A DNA stretch of 64,000 nucleotides from WRHT01 sp031550525 (GCA_031550525.1 JAVBON010000002.1:248001-312000), one strand, 5' to 3'. Shown: positions 53,414-62,984, numbered from the stretch's first letter. The notes: a model not told the origin generated them from the sequence alone. Program-made: numbers and translations.

Positions 53414-53439
53414 GGCCACGCGCGATTTCGCGCGTGGCC
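53414..53439 (-). terminator. Intrinsic terminator of the BON-domain gene
   Basis: GGCCACGCGCG-ATTT-CGCGCGTGGCC, followed on the minus strand by TTTTG. It lies 33 bp past the stop of the BON gene. Confidence 0.85.
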
Positions 53440-53471
53440 CTACAATATACCAGCAAGTAGTGTAACCTGGT

Positions 53472-53999
53472 TTACTTCTTTGCTCTCAGGCGGTTATCCA
53501 CCTTTTTTACGCCGCTTACTTGCGAGGCGTAGTTGCCAGCAAGTTTGGCCTGATCGGCATTGTCCACTTCGCCGGTAAGCATTACCACTCCGTTAGTGGT
53601 GTTCACGCTTATCCCAAGCATGTTGACGCCCTGCTGGGCCAAAAGCTCGGCTTTAACCTTGGCGGTTATGGCCGTGTCATCCATCATATCGCCCATGCTG
53701 GTGCCGTTTTTGGGGGCCACTCTGATGTTATCCCGCACTGAGGTAACGCCATCCATATTTTTAGCGGTGCTTACAGCTATTTGCCTGTAAGTTTCGTCCG
53801 GCACGGTGCCGCCAAGTGTTACCAAGCCCGCGGCCACACTTATGCTTACGTCGTTAAAGGGGTTAAGCCTGTTGTTTATTGCCTCTTTAATATCGCTGTC
53901 GCTTTTTTTCGCGGCTTCGCCCACCGCCGGCAGGGAAAAAATCAAAACCGCCGTAATTGCCAATACGCCCAGGCGCGAGGCCATTCTTTTGACATTCAT
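53472..53999 (-). CDS. BON-domain periplasmic protein (OsmY-like)
   Basis: Protein of 175 aa with a signal peptide (cleavage near GEA-AK, about residue 30) and two BON domains: SDSDIKEAINNRL to VRDNIRV (about 33-93) and DDTAITAKVKAELL to VDNRLRAKK (about 107-175). BON proteins such as OsmY bind the outer membrane or phospholipid and protect against osmotic or envelope stress. ATG 53999 has GGAGC eight bases before it. Confidence 0.88.
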   Translation of the reverse strand: MNVKRMASRLGVLAITAVLIFSLPAVGEAAKKSDSDIKEAINNRLNPFNDVSISVAAGLVTLGGTVPDETYRQIAVSTAKNMDGVTSVRDNIRVAPKNGTSMGDMMDDTAITAKVKAELLAQQGVNMLGISVNTTNGVVMLTGEVDNADQAKLAGNYASQVSGVKKVDNRLRAKK

Positions 54000-54073
54000 A
54001 GTAAGCTCCATTGGTTATGTTTATTTAGCAATATTACATTACACAAAAAATATGCGCATTAGAACCATGTTTA

Positions 54074-55066
54074 TTACAACTTTTTCTCACCATCCGCCAT
54101 ACGCTCATGCAGTTTAGCGCCATATTGGCAACCGCAACCGGCCAGACCATATTGCCCGCCATAGGGCTGACTTGCGACAGAAGCGCCCAACAGGCGCTGC
54201 ATCATGGCATAAGGCCCGCCTTCAGCCAACTGGCAGTTTATAGGCTCGCCGCGCCAAGCGGCGCCGCCCATACCCAGCCAGCGGGCGTAATCTCTTTTCC
54301 ATTCCGGAAAAAAGCAGCCCATCAGGCTGTCGTTCCAAAATTTGGATGCGCCAAAGGCATGCGCCAGCACGGCATGTTGCGCCTTGGGCCCGCAAGGGTG
54401 CGCGTTAAAAAGCTCATAGGGCAGGTAACTGAGCAGCGCCGGATTGTTGCGCAAAAAATGGTGTGCCATCAGGTTTACCACGGCCTGGTCCGGAAAAGCC
54501 ATGTTACGGGCGTACATTCTAAGCCATTTATGGCAAATCTCGTAAAGGCCGGTGGGGTTGGGCAGCGTGTCGCGCAGCAGCAGCACGCCGGAGTTTACGT
54601 TATGCGCCTCCGCGTCAAAGCCGGGTATGGGCGCGGTGATATTTATGCCTGCCTTGTTGTAATGCCCGCCCACCAACTGGGCCGGGTCCTCAAAAGCCAC
54701 CCCGAAAGGCCCGTACTCCAAAATAGGGGCAATATCGCCCTGCACGGCAATATCCACATCAAGGTACAACACCGTGGCGTAGCGCCTGAGCAGCATAAAG
54801 CCTTCAAGCCTCGCCAAGGCCAGCGGCGTGAAAGAAGCGAGATAACTCTCGCTTAAATACGCCTCCTGCCGTGGGGCCGGCAGAATATCAGCCCCCAGCC
54901 CGCGCAACAGGGCCGCGTCCTGCTGCTCCAAGGTTCCATCGGCATAAACAATAATATCCGCTCGCAGCTTCGGGCTATGTCTGCGCAGGGCAAGCAAAAC
55001 ACAGCCCGCAGCAAAGGCAAGGTTGCCCGTAACAGCCATGATTACTGCCAGAGGTTTTTTGGCCAT
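54074..55066 (-). CDS. GT8-like glycosyltransferase
   Basis: Protein of 330 aa related to family 8 glycosyltransferases. It has the donor-binding DxD in TVLYLDVDIAVQGDI (about 98-112), the NVNSGVLLLRD strand (about 153-163) and the FPDQAVVNLM segment. A His in the C-terminal AHAFGASKFWND block may be the third metal ligand. The acceptor is unknown; no LPS or capsule cluster is adjacent. The preferred start is ATG 55066 (GGAGC upstream); the open frame upstream to 55186 looks non-coding. Confidence 0.78.
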   Translation of the reverse strand: MAKKPLAVIMAVTGNLAFAAGCVLLALRRHSPKLRADIIVYADGTLEQQDAALLRGLGADILPAPRQEAYLSESYLASFTPLALARLEGFMLLRRYATVLYLDVDIAVQGDIAPILEYGPFGVAFEDPAQLVGGHYNKAGINITAPIPGFDAEAHNVNSGVLLLRDTLPNPTGLYEICHKWLRMYARNMAFPDQAVVNLMAHHFLRNNPALLSYLPYELFNAHPCGPKAQHAVLAHAFGASKFWNDSLMGCFFPEWKRDYARWLGMGGAAWRGEPINCQLAEGGPYAMMQRLLGASVASQPYGGQYGLAGCGCQYGAKLHERMADGEKKL

Positions 55067-55308
55067 ACCGCGCGCTCCAAAAGTTGGCACTATAGATATA
55101 AGTGAAGGGATATCAATATTGCCGCAAGTAAACAACACATAACGCGCATAATTCGCATAAAATACGGCCTGATGCTCACGCAACATTACAGAAATAACAG
55201 TAGCGACGTTTCTACCGAATTAGACGGCTGCACCGTGTGATAAATATTAAATACTAATGGTCTTTATCCACCTGGCCATAGTACGGCTAAAAGAAAAGGA
55301 GGATGCTG

Positions 55309-56055
55309 ATGTCCGAAAAATCCAGTCTTTCACGACGCAGTTTTTTAAAGGCCACAGGCATTGTTGCCGGCGCGGCGGCCATGGGAGGAGGCGCTTTTGC
55401 CCTTAAGGCCAATGCCAAAGGAGCAAACCCCAGCTATGAGTCATCCGGTGGCGGGCACTCCACCGCAAGCTCGGGAAGCCCCAGGGGCAGAATCTTTTTT
55501 ACCAACGATCTGGAGTTCGCCACCATTTCCGAAGCGGCGGAAAGAATTTTTCCCAAAGACGATACCGGCCCAGGCGCAAAGGAGCTTTCCGTACCATACT
55601 TTATAGATAACCAACTGGCCGGCGCTTACGGCTACAACGCGCGCGAATACACCCAGGGGCCTTTTGCCGCAGGCGCGCCCACTCAGGGCTACCAAACCCC
55701 GCTGTTGCGCAAGGATATTTTCCTGCAAGGCATCGCGGCTCTTAACACACAGTCTGAAGCAAGCTTCAAAAAGACTTTTCCAGAGCTGGACGACACCCAG
55801 AAAGATCAGGTTTTGAAAATGTGCGAGGAAAGTAAAATAGCCACCGCCGGTTTTACCTCGGGCTATTTCTTCCTGCTGCTCAAAAACATTGTGCTGGCCG
55901 GGGTTTACTCCGACCCCATCTACGGCGGCAACAACGGCATGGGCGGCTGGAAAATGAAAAACTACCCCGGCGCGCAAATGGCCTACACGGATGTGGTGAC
56001 GCAGGAAAAATTCGCGGTCATAGAGCCGCTCTCGCTGGCCGACATGCAGCATTAA
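55309..56055 (+). CDS. Gluconate 2-dehydrogenase subunit 3-like, Tat-exported
   Basis: Small subunit of 248 aa that accompanies a GMC flavoprotein. The N-terminus is a strong Tat signal (SRRSFLKATGIVAGAAAMGG). The body is the all-helical subunit 3 domain, with LLKNIVLAGVYSDPIYGGNNGMGGWKM near the end. It is needed for export and stability of the flavoprotein, which has no signal of its own. Of two ATGs six bases apart, 55309 is preferred because AAGGAGG abuts the earlier one. It is followed 18 bp later by the GMC gene. Confidence 0.88.
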   Translation: MSEKSSLSRRSFLKATGIVAGAAAMGGGAFALKANAKGANPSYESSGGGHSTASSGSPRGRIFFTNDLEFATISEAAERIFPKDDTGPGAKELSVPYFIDNQLAGAYGYNAREYTQGPFAAGAPTQGYQTPLLRKDIFLQGIAALNTQSEASFKKTFPELDDTQKDQVLKMCEESKIATAGFTSGYFFLLLKNIVLAGVYSDPIYGGNNGMGGWKMKNYPGAQMAYTDVVTQEKFAVIEPLSLADMQH

Positions 56056-56073
56056 TTCTTAGGAGATGACCGT

Positions 56074-57783
56074 ATGGCTAAAGAACTTAAAAAGGTAAAT
56101 ATAGTTACGGTAGGCGTGGGCTTTACCGGCGGCATAGCGGCAGCCGAATGCGCCAAGGCCGGATTAACCGTGGTGGGGCTTGAGCGCGGCCATAACAGAA
56201 GCATTAACGACTTTATGGAAATACACGATGAATGGCGCTATGCCCTGAACTACGGCCTTATGCAGGATCTCTCCAAAGAGACCATAACCTTCAGAAACAC
56301 CCCGGCCATGAAAGCCCTGCCCATGCGCAAACTTGGCTCGTTTTTGCCGGGCGACGGCCTTGGCGGCTCCGGCGTGCACTGGAATGGCATGTGCCTGCGC
56401 TTCACGCCTTATGATTTTCAGATTAAAACCATGACGCAACAGCGTTACGGCAACAAACTGTCAAAAGATTATCTTTTGCAGGACTATCCTTTCACTTATG
56501 ACCAACTCGAGCCTTATTACGATAAATTCGAAAAGGCCATAGGCGTTTCCGGCCACTCCGTAAGCCCGTTTGACGCCAAACGCTCTTCGCCCTACCCGCT
56601 GCCGCCGCTGGACAAAACTCCGGTACTGGCCAAGTTTGAGCAGGCTGCCCAGCGGCAGGGCTACCACCCCTACATGATTCCGGCAGGCATAGCGTCCGCC
56701 CCCTACACCTCGCCGGATGGGGCCAAACTTAACCCCTGCATGTACTGCGGCTTTTGCGAAAGATTTGCCTGCGAGTACGATGCCAAGGCCAGCCCCAACA
56801 ACACCTCCATTCCCATTGCCCAAAAAACCGGCAGGTTTGAGCTGCGTTGCGACTGCAACGTGGTGGAAGTTATGAAAAAAGGCAACAAGGTAACCGGCGT
56901 TCGCTATGTGAACACCCTTACGCGCGAAGAGTTCATACAGCCTGCCGATGTGGTGGTGCTAAGCAGTTATGTGCTGAACAACGCCAAACTGCTGATGGTT
57001 TCAAAAATCGGCACGCAGTATGACCCCGCAACGGGTAAGGGCACTTTGGGCAAAAGCTACTGCTACCAGATAGGACCAGGCACTACAGGATTCTTCAAGG
57101 ATCAAATGAACCTTTACTCTGGGGCAGGCGCATTGGGCATGGGCATTGACGATTTCAACAGCGACAACTTCGACCACTCCAAACTCGGGTTCATTCACGG
57201 CGGCCTTATCTCCATGCTGCAAACCGGCAAACGGCCCATAGAATCCAACGCCGTCCCGGCAGGTACGCCCGCCTGGGGCGCTGAGTTCAAAAAGGCCTCC
57301 ATCTACAACTTCAACCGCTCCGTCGGCGTCGGGGCGCAAGGCGCTTCCATGCCGCACAAGAACAACTACCTGTCTCTGGACCCGACTTACAAAGACGTTT
57401 ACGGCCTGCCCCTGCTGCGCATGACCTACAACTTCACGGAGCAGGACCGGGCCATGTTTGCTTTTCTTGCCGAAAAGATTGAAGGCATAGTCAAGGCCAT
57501 GGGGCCGGTTTCCATCATCTCCAAACCCAACAACAAAGACTATACCATAGAGCCTTACCAAAGCACGCACAACACCGGAGGCACGGTTATGGGCAAAACG
57601 CCGGAGGACAGCGTTGTAAACTCCTACATGCAACATTGGAACGCCGAAAACCTGTTCGCGGTAAGCGCGGGCAACTTCGCGCACAACGGCGGCTGCAACC
57701 CCACAGCCACAGTGGGAGCGCTGGCATACAGATGCGCCGAGGGCATCATAAAATACTCCAAAAAGAGCGGCTCGCTGGTTTAG
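56074..57783 (+). CDS. GMC-family oxidoreductase (gluconate dehydrogenase large subunit-like)
   Basis: FAD enzyme of 569 aa oxidising an alcohol or sugar acid in the periplasm. The dinucleotide motif reads VGVGFTGG (12-19), a variant of GxGxxG, followed by AGLTVVGLERG (28-38). Also seen: GGSGVHWNGMCLRFTP and a C-terminal FAHNGGCNPTATVGALAYR with the His/Asn active-site pair. A cysteine cluster CMYCGFCERFAC (about 222-233) fits a [3Fe-4S] as in fructose and glucose dehydrogenases. The cytochrome c subunit usual in this complex is not encoded next to it. It rides on the Tat signal of its partner. Confidence 0.88.
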   Translation: MAKELKKVNIVTVGVGFTGGIAAAECAKAGLTVVGLERGHNRSINDFMEIHDEWRYALNYGLMQDLSKETITFRNTPAMKALPMRKLGSFLPGDGLGGSGVHWNGMCLRFTPYDFQIKTMTQQRYGNKLSKDYLLQDYPFTYDQLEPYYDKFEKAIGVSGHSVSPFDAKRSSPYPLPPLDKTPVLAKFEQAAQRQGYHPYMIPAGIASAPYTSPDGAKLNPCMYCGFCERFACEYDAKASPNNTSIPIAQKTGRFELRCDCNVVEVMKKGNKVTGVRYVNTLTREEFIQPADVVVLSSYVLNNAKLLMVSKIGTQYDPATGKGTLGKSYCYQIGPGTTGFFKDQMNLYSGAGALGMGIDDFNSDNFDHSKLGFIHGGLISMLQTGKRPIESNAVPAGTPAWGAEFKKASIYNFNRSVGVGAQGASMPHKNNYLSLDPTYKDVYGLPLLRMTYNFTEQDRAMFAFLAEKIEGIVKAMGPVSIISKPNNKDYTIEPYQSTHNTGGTVMGKTPEDSVVNSYMQHWNAENLFAVSAGNFAHNGGCNPTATVGALAYRCAEGIIKYSKKSGSLV

Positions 57784-57843
57784 CCGTATCTTCCAGGCTG
57801 CCTGCACCGACAGACGGCCTGGGAATAATGTAAAAATATAGAA

Positions 57844-57876
57844 GCCGGAGCCGGATTTGTTTAATCCAGCTCCGGC
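57844..57876 (+). terminator. Hairpin after the GMC operon
   Basis: GCCGGAGCCGGAT / ATCCAGCTCCGGC with one mismatch. The T-run is weak. Confidence 0.6.
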
Positions 57877-58020
57877 CAAAAATAACCGCTCATCCAACCA
57901 TGCCTTACTCTCCGCGCAAAGTATCCTTATTATATCCCAGAACAGCTTGCTCCGGCCGCGCTATTCTAAAATGTAACTATGAACCAATGTTATAATTTGT
58001 TCTTGTCATAATTTAATAGA

Positions 58021-58039
58021 AATGATAACAGAAATCATT
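58021..58039. promoter_or_regulatory. Fur/PerR-like palindrome upstream of the peroxiredoxin gene
   Basis: AATGATAACAGAAATCATT, a 19-bp inverted repeat with 6-bp arms, about 44 bp before the peroxiredoxin ATG. Its arms match the outer part of Fur-family boxes. Peroxide-responsive control is inferred, since no Fur-family gene is in the window. Confidence 0.45.
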
Positions 58040-58082
58040 CCTGTTAAAACTTACATAAACCTTTTCAAAAAAGGAGAGCATC

Positions 58083-58733
58083 ATGTCAGAAAGTCAACAA
58101 ATCCACCTGCCCCTGCTGGGCGATAAATTGCCGCAATTTGAAGCCGTAACAACACAGGGCATAATGAAATTTCCGGATGCTTTTAAGGGCTCGTGGTTTG
58201 TATTGTTCAGCCACCCGGCGGATTTTACTCCGGTGTGCACCACCGAGTTTGTGGCTTTTCAAAAGCGCATGGCGGAGTTTGAGGCGCTAGGCTGCAAGCT
58301 GGTGGGGCTTTCCATAGATCAGGTTTTCGCGCATATTAAATGGATTGACTGGATCAAAGAAAAACTTGGCGTGGAAATAACCTTTCCGGTTATCGCCGGT
58401 ACTGAATCGCTGGCCCTTAAGCTGGGCATGCTGCACCCAGGCAAAGGCAGCAACACCGTGCGCGTGGTATTTGTTGTGGACCCTGCCGGAATACTGCGCC
58501 TGATGCTCTACTACCCGCAGGAAGTGGGCCGTAATGTGGATGAAATACTGCGCGCCGTAAAAGCCCTGCAAACCTCCGACGCCCAAGGAGCCATGCCTGC
58601 GGGCTGGCCCAACAACGAACTTATTGGCGACCGCGTGATTGTTGGGCCGCCAATATGTGTGGCCGATGCCCAAAAGCGCCTGCAAGAATATGAAGGCTAC
58701 GACTGGTGGTTCTGCCACAAGCCTCTTAAGTAG
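58083..58733 (+). CDS. 1-Cys-type (Prx6) peroxiredoxin
   Basis: Peroxidase of 216 aa reducing hydrogen peroxide or alkyl hydroperoxides. The active site is HPADFTPVCTTEF (about 40-52) with Cys48. The long C-terminal part (HIKWIDWIKEKLGVEITFPVIAG and GWPNNELIGDRVIVGPP) places it in the Prx6/AhpC-TSA long group. A terminator follows, and a Fur/PerR-like palindrome precedes it. AAGGAGA is the ribosome-binding site. Confidence 0.93.
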   Translation: MSESQQIHLPLLGDKLPQFEAVTTQGIMKFPDAFKGSWFVLFSHPADFTPVCTTEFVAFQKRMAEFEALGCKLVGLSIDQVFAHIKWIDWIKEKLGVEITFPVIAGTESLALKLGMLHPGKGSNTVRVVFVVDPAGILRLMLYYPQEVGRNVDEILRAVKALQTSDAQGAMPAGWPNNELIGDRVIVGPPICVADAQKRLQEYEGYDWWFCHKPLK

Positions 58734-58782
58734 TTCAGTATCCCAAACCAGTAATTCTACCGCGTAAAAGAGGTTTATAGCA

Positions 58783-58807
58783 AGCTCCCCCGCGATGCGG
58801 GGGAGCT
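58783..58807 (+). terminator. Intrinsic terminator of the peroxiredoxin gene
   Basis: AGCTCCCCCGC-GAT-GCGGGGGAGCT followed by GATTTATT. Confidence 0.8.
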
Positions 58808-58904
58808 GATTTATTACTTTCTCAAGTTGGCCGCGTGATATAACTTAAGTGATAACCATTTATAAATATTTATATCACGCCCGCATCAAAGCGCCAGACA
58901 GCGC

Positions 58905-59453
58905 TTACGCCGACTGATCTTCTATCCAAGCCGAGAACGACTGCAAAAATCCGCCTAAAAACTTGCGCGTTTTTTCGTCAGCCACGCGGCCTTGCGCGTC
59001 AAAAAAATCCGGGCTGTATTTCAGGTAAATTTCCGGCTGGCCCATGTGGCGCACGTCAAAAAAGCCAAAGAAGCTGCGCAGGTGCGACTGGCAAACTGCC
59101 GTACCCGTTGCGCCTGGGCTCATACCGGCCAAAGCCACGCATTTGCCGCCCAAAACACTGCCGCCAACAGGGCGCGAGCACCAATCCAGCGCGTTTTTAA
59201 CCAGCGCGGGCATGCTGCGGTTATATTCCGGCGTTACTATCAAAAGGCCGTCGGCCTCTTGCACCGCCTTTTTAAGGGCGGCCACCGCAGCGGGGGGGCT
59301 GTTTTCAATATCTTCATTAAAAAAAGGCACTTCTTCCAATTTTAAAAAGTTGAATTCAAAAATATTCTTGCCCAATTCAGCCAAACCGTTGGCCAGTTGC
59401 TTATTGTAAGACCCTTTGCGCAAGCTGCCCACCAATACCGCTACTTTGTACAT
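58905..59453 (-). CDS. NADPH-dependent FMN reductase
   Basis: Flavodoxin-like reductase of 182 aa. It opens MYKVAVLVGSLRKGSYNKQL, with the phosphate-binding GSLRKGSYN loop (8-16). It has VTPEYNRSMPALVKNALDWCSRP, the family's PEYN flavin-binding segment (about 76-98), and a SPGATGT loop. It passes electrons from NADPH to FMN or to quinones and chromate-type oxidants. ATG 59453 has AGAGGA before it. It is convergent with the peroxiredoxin gene. Confidence 0.92.
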   Translation of the reverse strand: MYKVAVLVGSLRKGSYNKQLANGLAELGKNIFEFNFLKLEEVPFFNEDIENSPPAAVAALKKAVQEADGLLIVTPEYNRSMPALVKNALDWCSRPVGGSVLGGKCVALAGMSPGATGTAVCQSHLRSFFGFFDVRHMGQPEIYLKYSPDFFDAQGRVADEKTRKFLGGFLQSFSAWIEDQSA

Positions 59454-59837
59454 GGCTAATCCTCTTTTGTATAAAGGTTTAATTAATATTTTTGCATGCA
59501 AGGCAAAATTTTTGCAATTATTTTGCATGCAAACCTCCGTATTGCCGTTAGGCGAAAAAAGCGCTGGGGCTTGATCCGCAAACAGGTTTGCCAATATCGC
59601 AACGGTTCTTTGCCTATGCCAATAAATCAATTTGCAATGAATATACCCTCAAAGCGTGCAGGAGTACTAAAAATTCTTTCCGCCCAGGCAAAAATCAAAA
59701 ATACGCGGCAATAGTATTTCCTTGTAATAACATGGTGATATGTCTTTATCAGGCGGTTTCACTTGACTTATCAGCTAAAGCATGACCAAAAGGTAGATAT
59801 TGTAGCCGAAACCTCTTTCTCTAAAATACCCGTGCAC
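59454..59837. other. Divergent intergenic region
   Basis: 384 bp between the flavin reductase and histidine kinase genes. A TTG start at 59763 would extend the kinase by 25 residues. Near 59495-59530, TTTTGCATGCAA repeats as two close copies (TTTTTGCATGCAAGG and TTTTGCATGCAAAC), possible operator halves for the reductase. No gene is apparent. Confidence 0.5.
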
Positions 59838-62159
59838 ATGAAATTCAAAAGCATAGCATCTCGCATAATACTTTCGGTAGTGCCTATTGTTGCCGTGTTT
59901 ACGCTTATTTATTTGGCTATGATTTATGCCACGGCCAACAGGCAAATAGATGCCCAGTTTAACGAGCGCATGATTGAAGGCCTGCGCGCCGCCAAGCTGA
60001 GTATAGATACCGAACTTATAGCCAACGCCGATATTGCCAAAAGCCTTGCCATATATGCCGAATCCAGCACCTTGCAATCCGTTGAGCGTGGCGAGGCGCG
60101 GGAATTTCTGCTAAAAGCGATTCCCTCCAACAAAAATACGGTGGGAGGCGGCATCTGGTTTGAACCATATGCCCTTTACCACGACCTGCGCTACTTCGGA
60201 CCCTATGTGTTTGTTAAAGACGGGCAAGCCGTATGGGCTCCGGAATACTCCAGCGAAGTGGACTACCACGACACCAACTGGTACCGTAACGGCAAAAACT
60301 CCGGCGGCAAGATAGTCTGGTCCGACGTATATTACGACCCAGTGGCGCAAGTGACCATGATTACCGCCTCCGCTCCCTTTTACGACAAGCAAGGCAAATT
60401 TTTAGGCGTCACAACATCGGATATGGCCCTTACCGACATAAAAGCCATATCATCGGGCATATCGGTGGGAAAAACCGGCAAGGCCTTTATTCTTGGGGCC
60501 AATGGCGAGTTTATAGCCTTTTTTGATGACAGCCGCTCCATTGATATGCTCATTACAGATGACTGGGACAAAAATCTGGCCGCGCTGGGCGAGCAGGTGC
60601 TGGCAATGGACCGTGGCTCGGCCTCAATTGACTGGAACGGGGCCAGTTGCCGGGCCTTTTTCGCCAAAATAGAAGAAACCGGCTGGCATCTGGTGGTAAT
60701 GATAGACACGGCGGAGCTTGGAGAATCGGCATATAACCTGGCCGTGCCCCTGGCCCTGGTGCCGGTTATGGGCCTGCTGCTTGTAATAGTATGCATTGCT
60801 CTGGTCGCGCGCAGCCTGAAAAAAGTGGCCGACAAGGTAAACCATTTTGCCGATAAGGCCGCCTCCGGCGATTTGCGCGAGCGCATTGAAATAACCGAGC
60901 ATGACGAGTTCGGTATTATGGAAGATCGCCTGAACAGAATGATGGATAATATGGCCGAAATGACCCGGCGCTCGGAAAAAATGCTGGAAGCGGCCCAGGC
61001 CGCCAACAAGGCCAAAACGGAATTTTTGTCCAACATGAGCCACGAGATGCGCACGCCAATGAATGCCATAATAGGCATGGTGCAAATTGCCGAGCATACC
61101 AACGACAGCGCCAAAATAAGAAGCTGCCTTGATAAAATTGACCATGCCTCTAAAAACCTGCTGGAGCTTATAAACAACGTATTGGATATGGCCAAAATAG
61201 AGGCCAATAAAATAGAGCTTGAGCGCGCCAGTTTTTCCATTCAGGAAGTTTTCGAAAACGTCTCCAAAGTGTTTTGGGTAAAAGTGGAGGAAAAACGCCT
61301 TACGCTCTCTATGCTGGTGGATAAAGAAGTGCCCCCCGTCATCTGGACAGACAGGTTCAGGTACACCCAAGTGCTTACCAACCTGGTAAGCAACGCCGTA
61401 AAATTTACCCCGGAGGGCGGCGATATTTCCGTATCCGCAAGGCTGCGTGAGCATAATGGCGCGTCATTTACCATTGAGACGATGGTTACCGATACCGGCA
61501 TAGGCATTTCGGCCCAAGCGGCGGAAAAGCTGTTCAACTCTTTCGCGCAGGCCGACAACAGCATATCGCGCCGTTATGGCGGCACGGGGCTTGGTCTTTC
61601 CATCAGCAAAAATCTGGCTGAGCTTATGGGCGGCAGCATCTGGTACCAGCCTAACCCGCAAGGCGGCAGCAGTTTTGTGTTTACAATTACGGCCGAGGCC
61701 GCGCCGGAAGAAGCGCCCCCGCAGGATACCCCTGAAGATATGCCGGAATACGACTTTAGCGGCAAGCACATTCTGCTGGCCGAAGATGTGGAGATTAATC
61801 GCGAAATAGTGTCCGCATTGCTTGAAGATACCCGCGTGACCATGGACTATGCCGAAAACGGCCTTCAGGCCTGCGAAAAATTTGCGGCCAATCCGGAAAA
61901 ATACGATCTTATTTTCATGGATATTCAAATGCCGGAAATGGACGGACTGACTGCCACCCGTAACATACGCAACACTGAAAAAGGCCGTAACATACCCATA
62001 ATAGCTATGAGCGCCAACGCTTTTGTGGAAGATATAGAAGCCAGCCTCAGCGCCGGAATGGACGGCCATATATCAAAACCCATAGACCGCGTAGTACTGC
62101 TGAAAACAGTGCAAGCCATGCTCTCCCGCCAAACGCCGCCAGAAACGCGTCTATCCTGA
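59838..62159 (+). CDS. Hybrid sensor histidine kinase with extracytoplasmic Cache domain
   Basis: Sensor of 773 aa. A first helix (about 9-31) and a second (about 300-325) enclose a dCache domain (GGGIWFEPYALYHDLRYFGP and SDVYYDPVAQVTMITASAPF) that likely binds a small molecule outside. HAMP follows, then HisKA with SHEMRTPMNAIIGM, HATPase with NLVSNAVKFTP and GGTGLGLSI, and a receiver domain with LLAEDVEINR, phospho-Asp in IFMDIQMPEMDG and SANAF. No partner regulator is adjacent. ATG 59838 is taken, though no clear ribosome-binding site is seen. Confidence 0.9.
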   Translation: MKFKSIASRIILSVVPIVAVFTLIYLAMIYATANRQIDAQFNERMIEGLRAAKLSIDTELIANADIAKSLAIYAESSTLQSVERGEAREFLLKAIPSNKNTVGGGIWFEPYALYHDLRYFGPYVFVKDGQAVWAPEYSSEVDYHDTNWYRNGKNSGGKIVWSDVYYDPVAQVTMITASAPFYDKQGKFLGVTTSDMALTDIKAISSGISVGKTGKAFILGANGEFIAFFDDSRSIDMLITDDWDKNLAALGEQVLAMDRGSASIDWNGASCRAFFAKIEETGWHLVVMIDTAELGESAYNLAVPLALVPVMGLLLVIVCIALVARSLKKVADKVNHFADKAASGDLRERIEITEHDEFGIMEDRLNRMMDNMAEMTRRSEKMLEAAQAANKAKTEFLSNMSHEMRTPMNAIIGMVQIAEHTNDSAKIRSCLDKIDHASKNLLELINNVLDMAKIEANKIELERASFSIQEVFENVSKVFWVKVEEKRLTLSMLVDKEVPPVIWTDRFRYTQVLTNLVSNAVKFTPEGGDISVSARLREHNGASFTIETMVTDTGIGISAQAAEKLFNSFAQADNSISRRYGGTGLGLSISKNLAELMGGSIWYQPNPQGGSSFVFTITAEAAPEEAPPQDTPEDMPEYDFSGKHILLAEDVEINREIVSALLEDTRVTMDYAENGLQACEKFAANPEKYDLIFMDIQMPEMDGLTATRNIRNTEKGRNIPIIAMSANAFVEDIEASLSAGMDGHISKPIDRVVLLKTVQAMLSRQTPPETRLS

Positions 62160-62454
62160 TTATATTGTTAAAACCGTCCAAACATGGCGGTACGGCACGC
62201 CGTAAGCAAGCTCCCCACGCCCAGGCGGCTTTATTAAAAAAACTGGACAGCAATCAGACAATCCGGGTAATAATGGAATCCGTCCCGCAATCGCCTTACA
62301 AGCATAATTTTGCCGTCCGGCGCGCAAGGTTGGTTAGGCTTTGGCGCTGTACATACAGGCATACGGCTTGGGGCGCGGTAACCTGATACGCTGCGGCATG
62401 AAATAATTGTAGTAAGGTTTTAAGCCTGAAACCTAAAGATTATTGGAGCGATAT

Positions 62455-62868
62455 ATGTGTATTAAGCGTATGTTTCTGTTAATTTCCGCCATATTTATGC
62501 TGGCCGCCTGCGCTTGCCCTAACGGCTCGGCGCAAGCCCCGCTGTTGTTAAATGAGGCAGATAACGGCAATGCCTTTGAGCTGGCCGTGAACCAGGCTGC
62601 AAGTATCTCGCTGGCCGCCAACCCCACCACTGGTTTTAGCTGGAAGGTGGCGGAAATTCCCAGCTTTATGCGGCAGGACGGGCCAGAGCAATATACGCCG
62701 GATTCCGCCGAGGGAGGGCGGGTTGGCTCCGGCGGCACCAGCCTGTGGATTTTCAAGGCCAAAGCTGTTGGTTCCGGCAAGCTTACATTGGTTTACCAAA
62801 GACCGTGGGAGGATGGAAAAAAACCGGCCAAAAGCGTTACCTACAATATAACGGTGAATAAAAATTAA
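62455..62868 (+). CDS. Chagasin-family (I42) cysteine protease inhibitor lipoprotein
   Basis: Lipoprotein of 137 aa with a lipobox LAAC (about 15-18). It has all three loops that insert into papain-like proteases: NPTTGFSW, GSGGT (in the family GGxG loop position) and RPWE. It would be anchored on the outer side and inhibit C1 cysteine proteases from hosts, predators or itself. The start at 62455 has TTGGAG seven bases before ATG. A strong terminator follows. Confidence 0.87.
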   Translation: MCIKRMFLLISAIFMLAACACPNGSAQAPLLLNEADNGNAFELAVNQAASISLAANPTTGFSWKVAEIPSFMRQDGPEQYTPDSAEGGRVGSGGTSLWIFKAKAVGSGKLTLVYQRPWEDGKKPAKSVTYNITVNKN

Positions 62869-62875
62869 TCGGCGG

Positions 62876-62907
62876 GAAAAAGCCCCCAATTGGTTGGGGG
62901 CTTTTTC
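62876..62907. terminator. Intrinsic terminator, bidirectional
   Basis: GAAAAAGCCCCCAA-TTGG-TTGGGGGCTTTTTC between the convergent inhibitor gene and the dehydrogenase gene. Confidence 0.92.
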
Positions 62908-62984
62908 ATGACGCCGTCCTGCCACAGGCGAATGGTGCAATATACGTCTATTGGCGCGGGGCGGTTTTCCGGTTGTTCTTGTAG

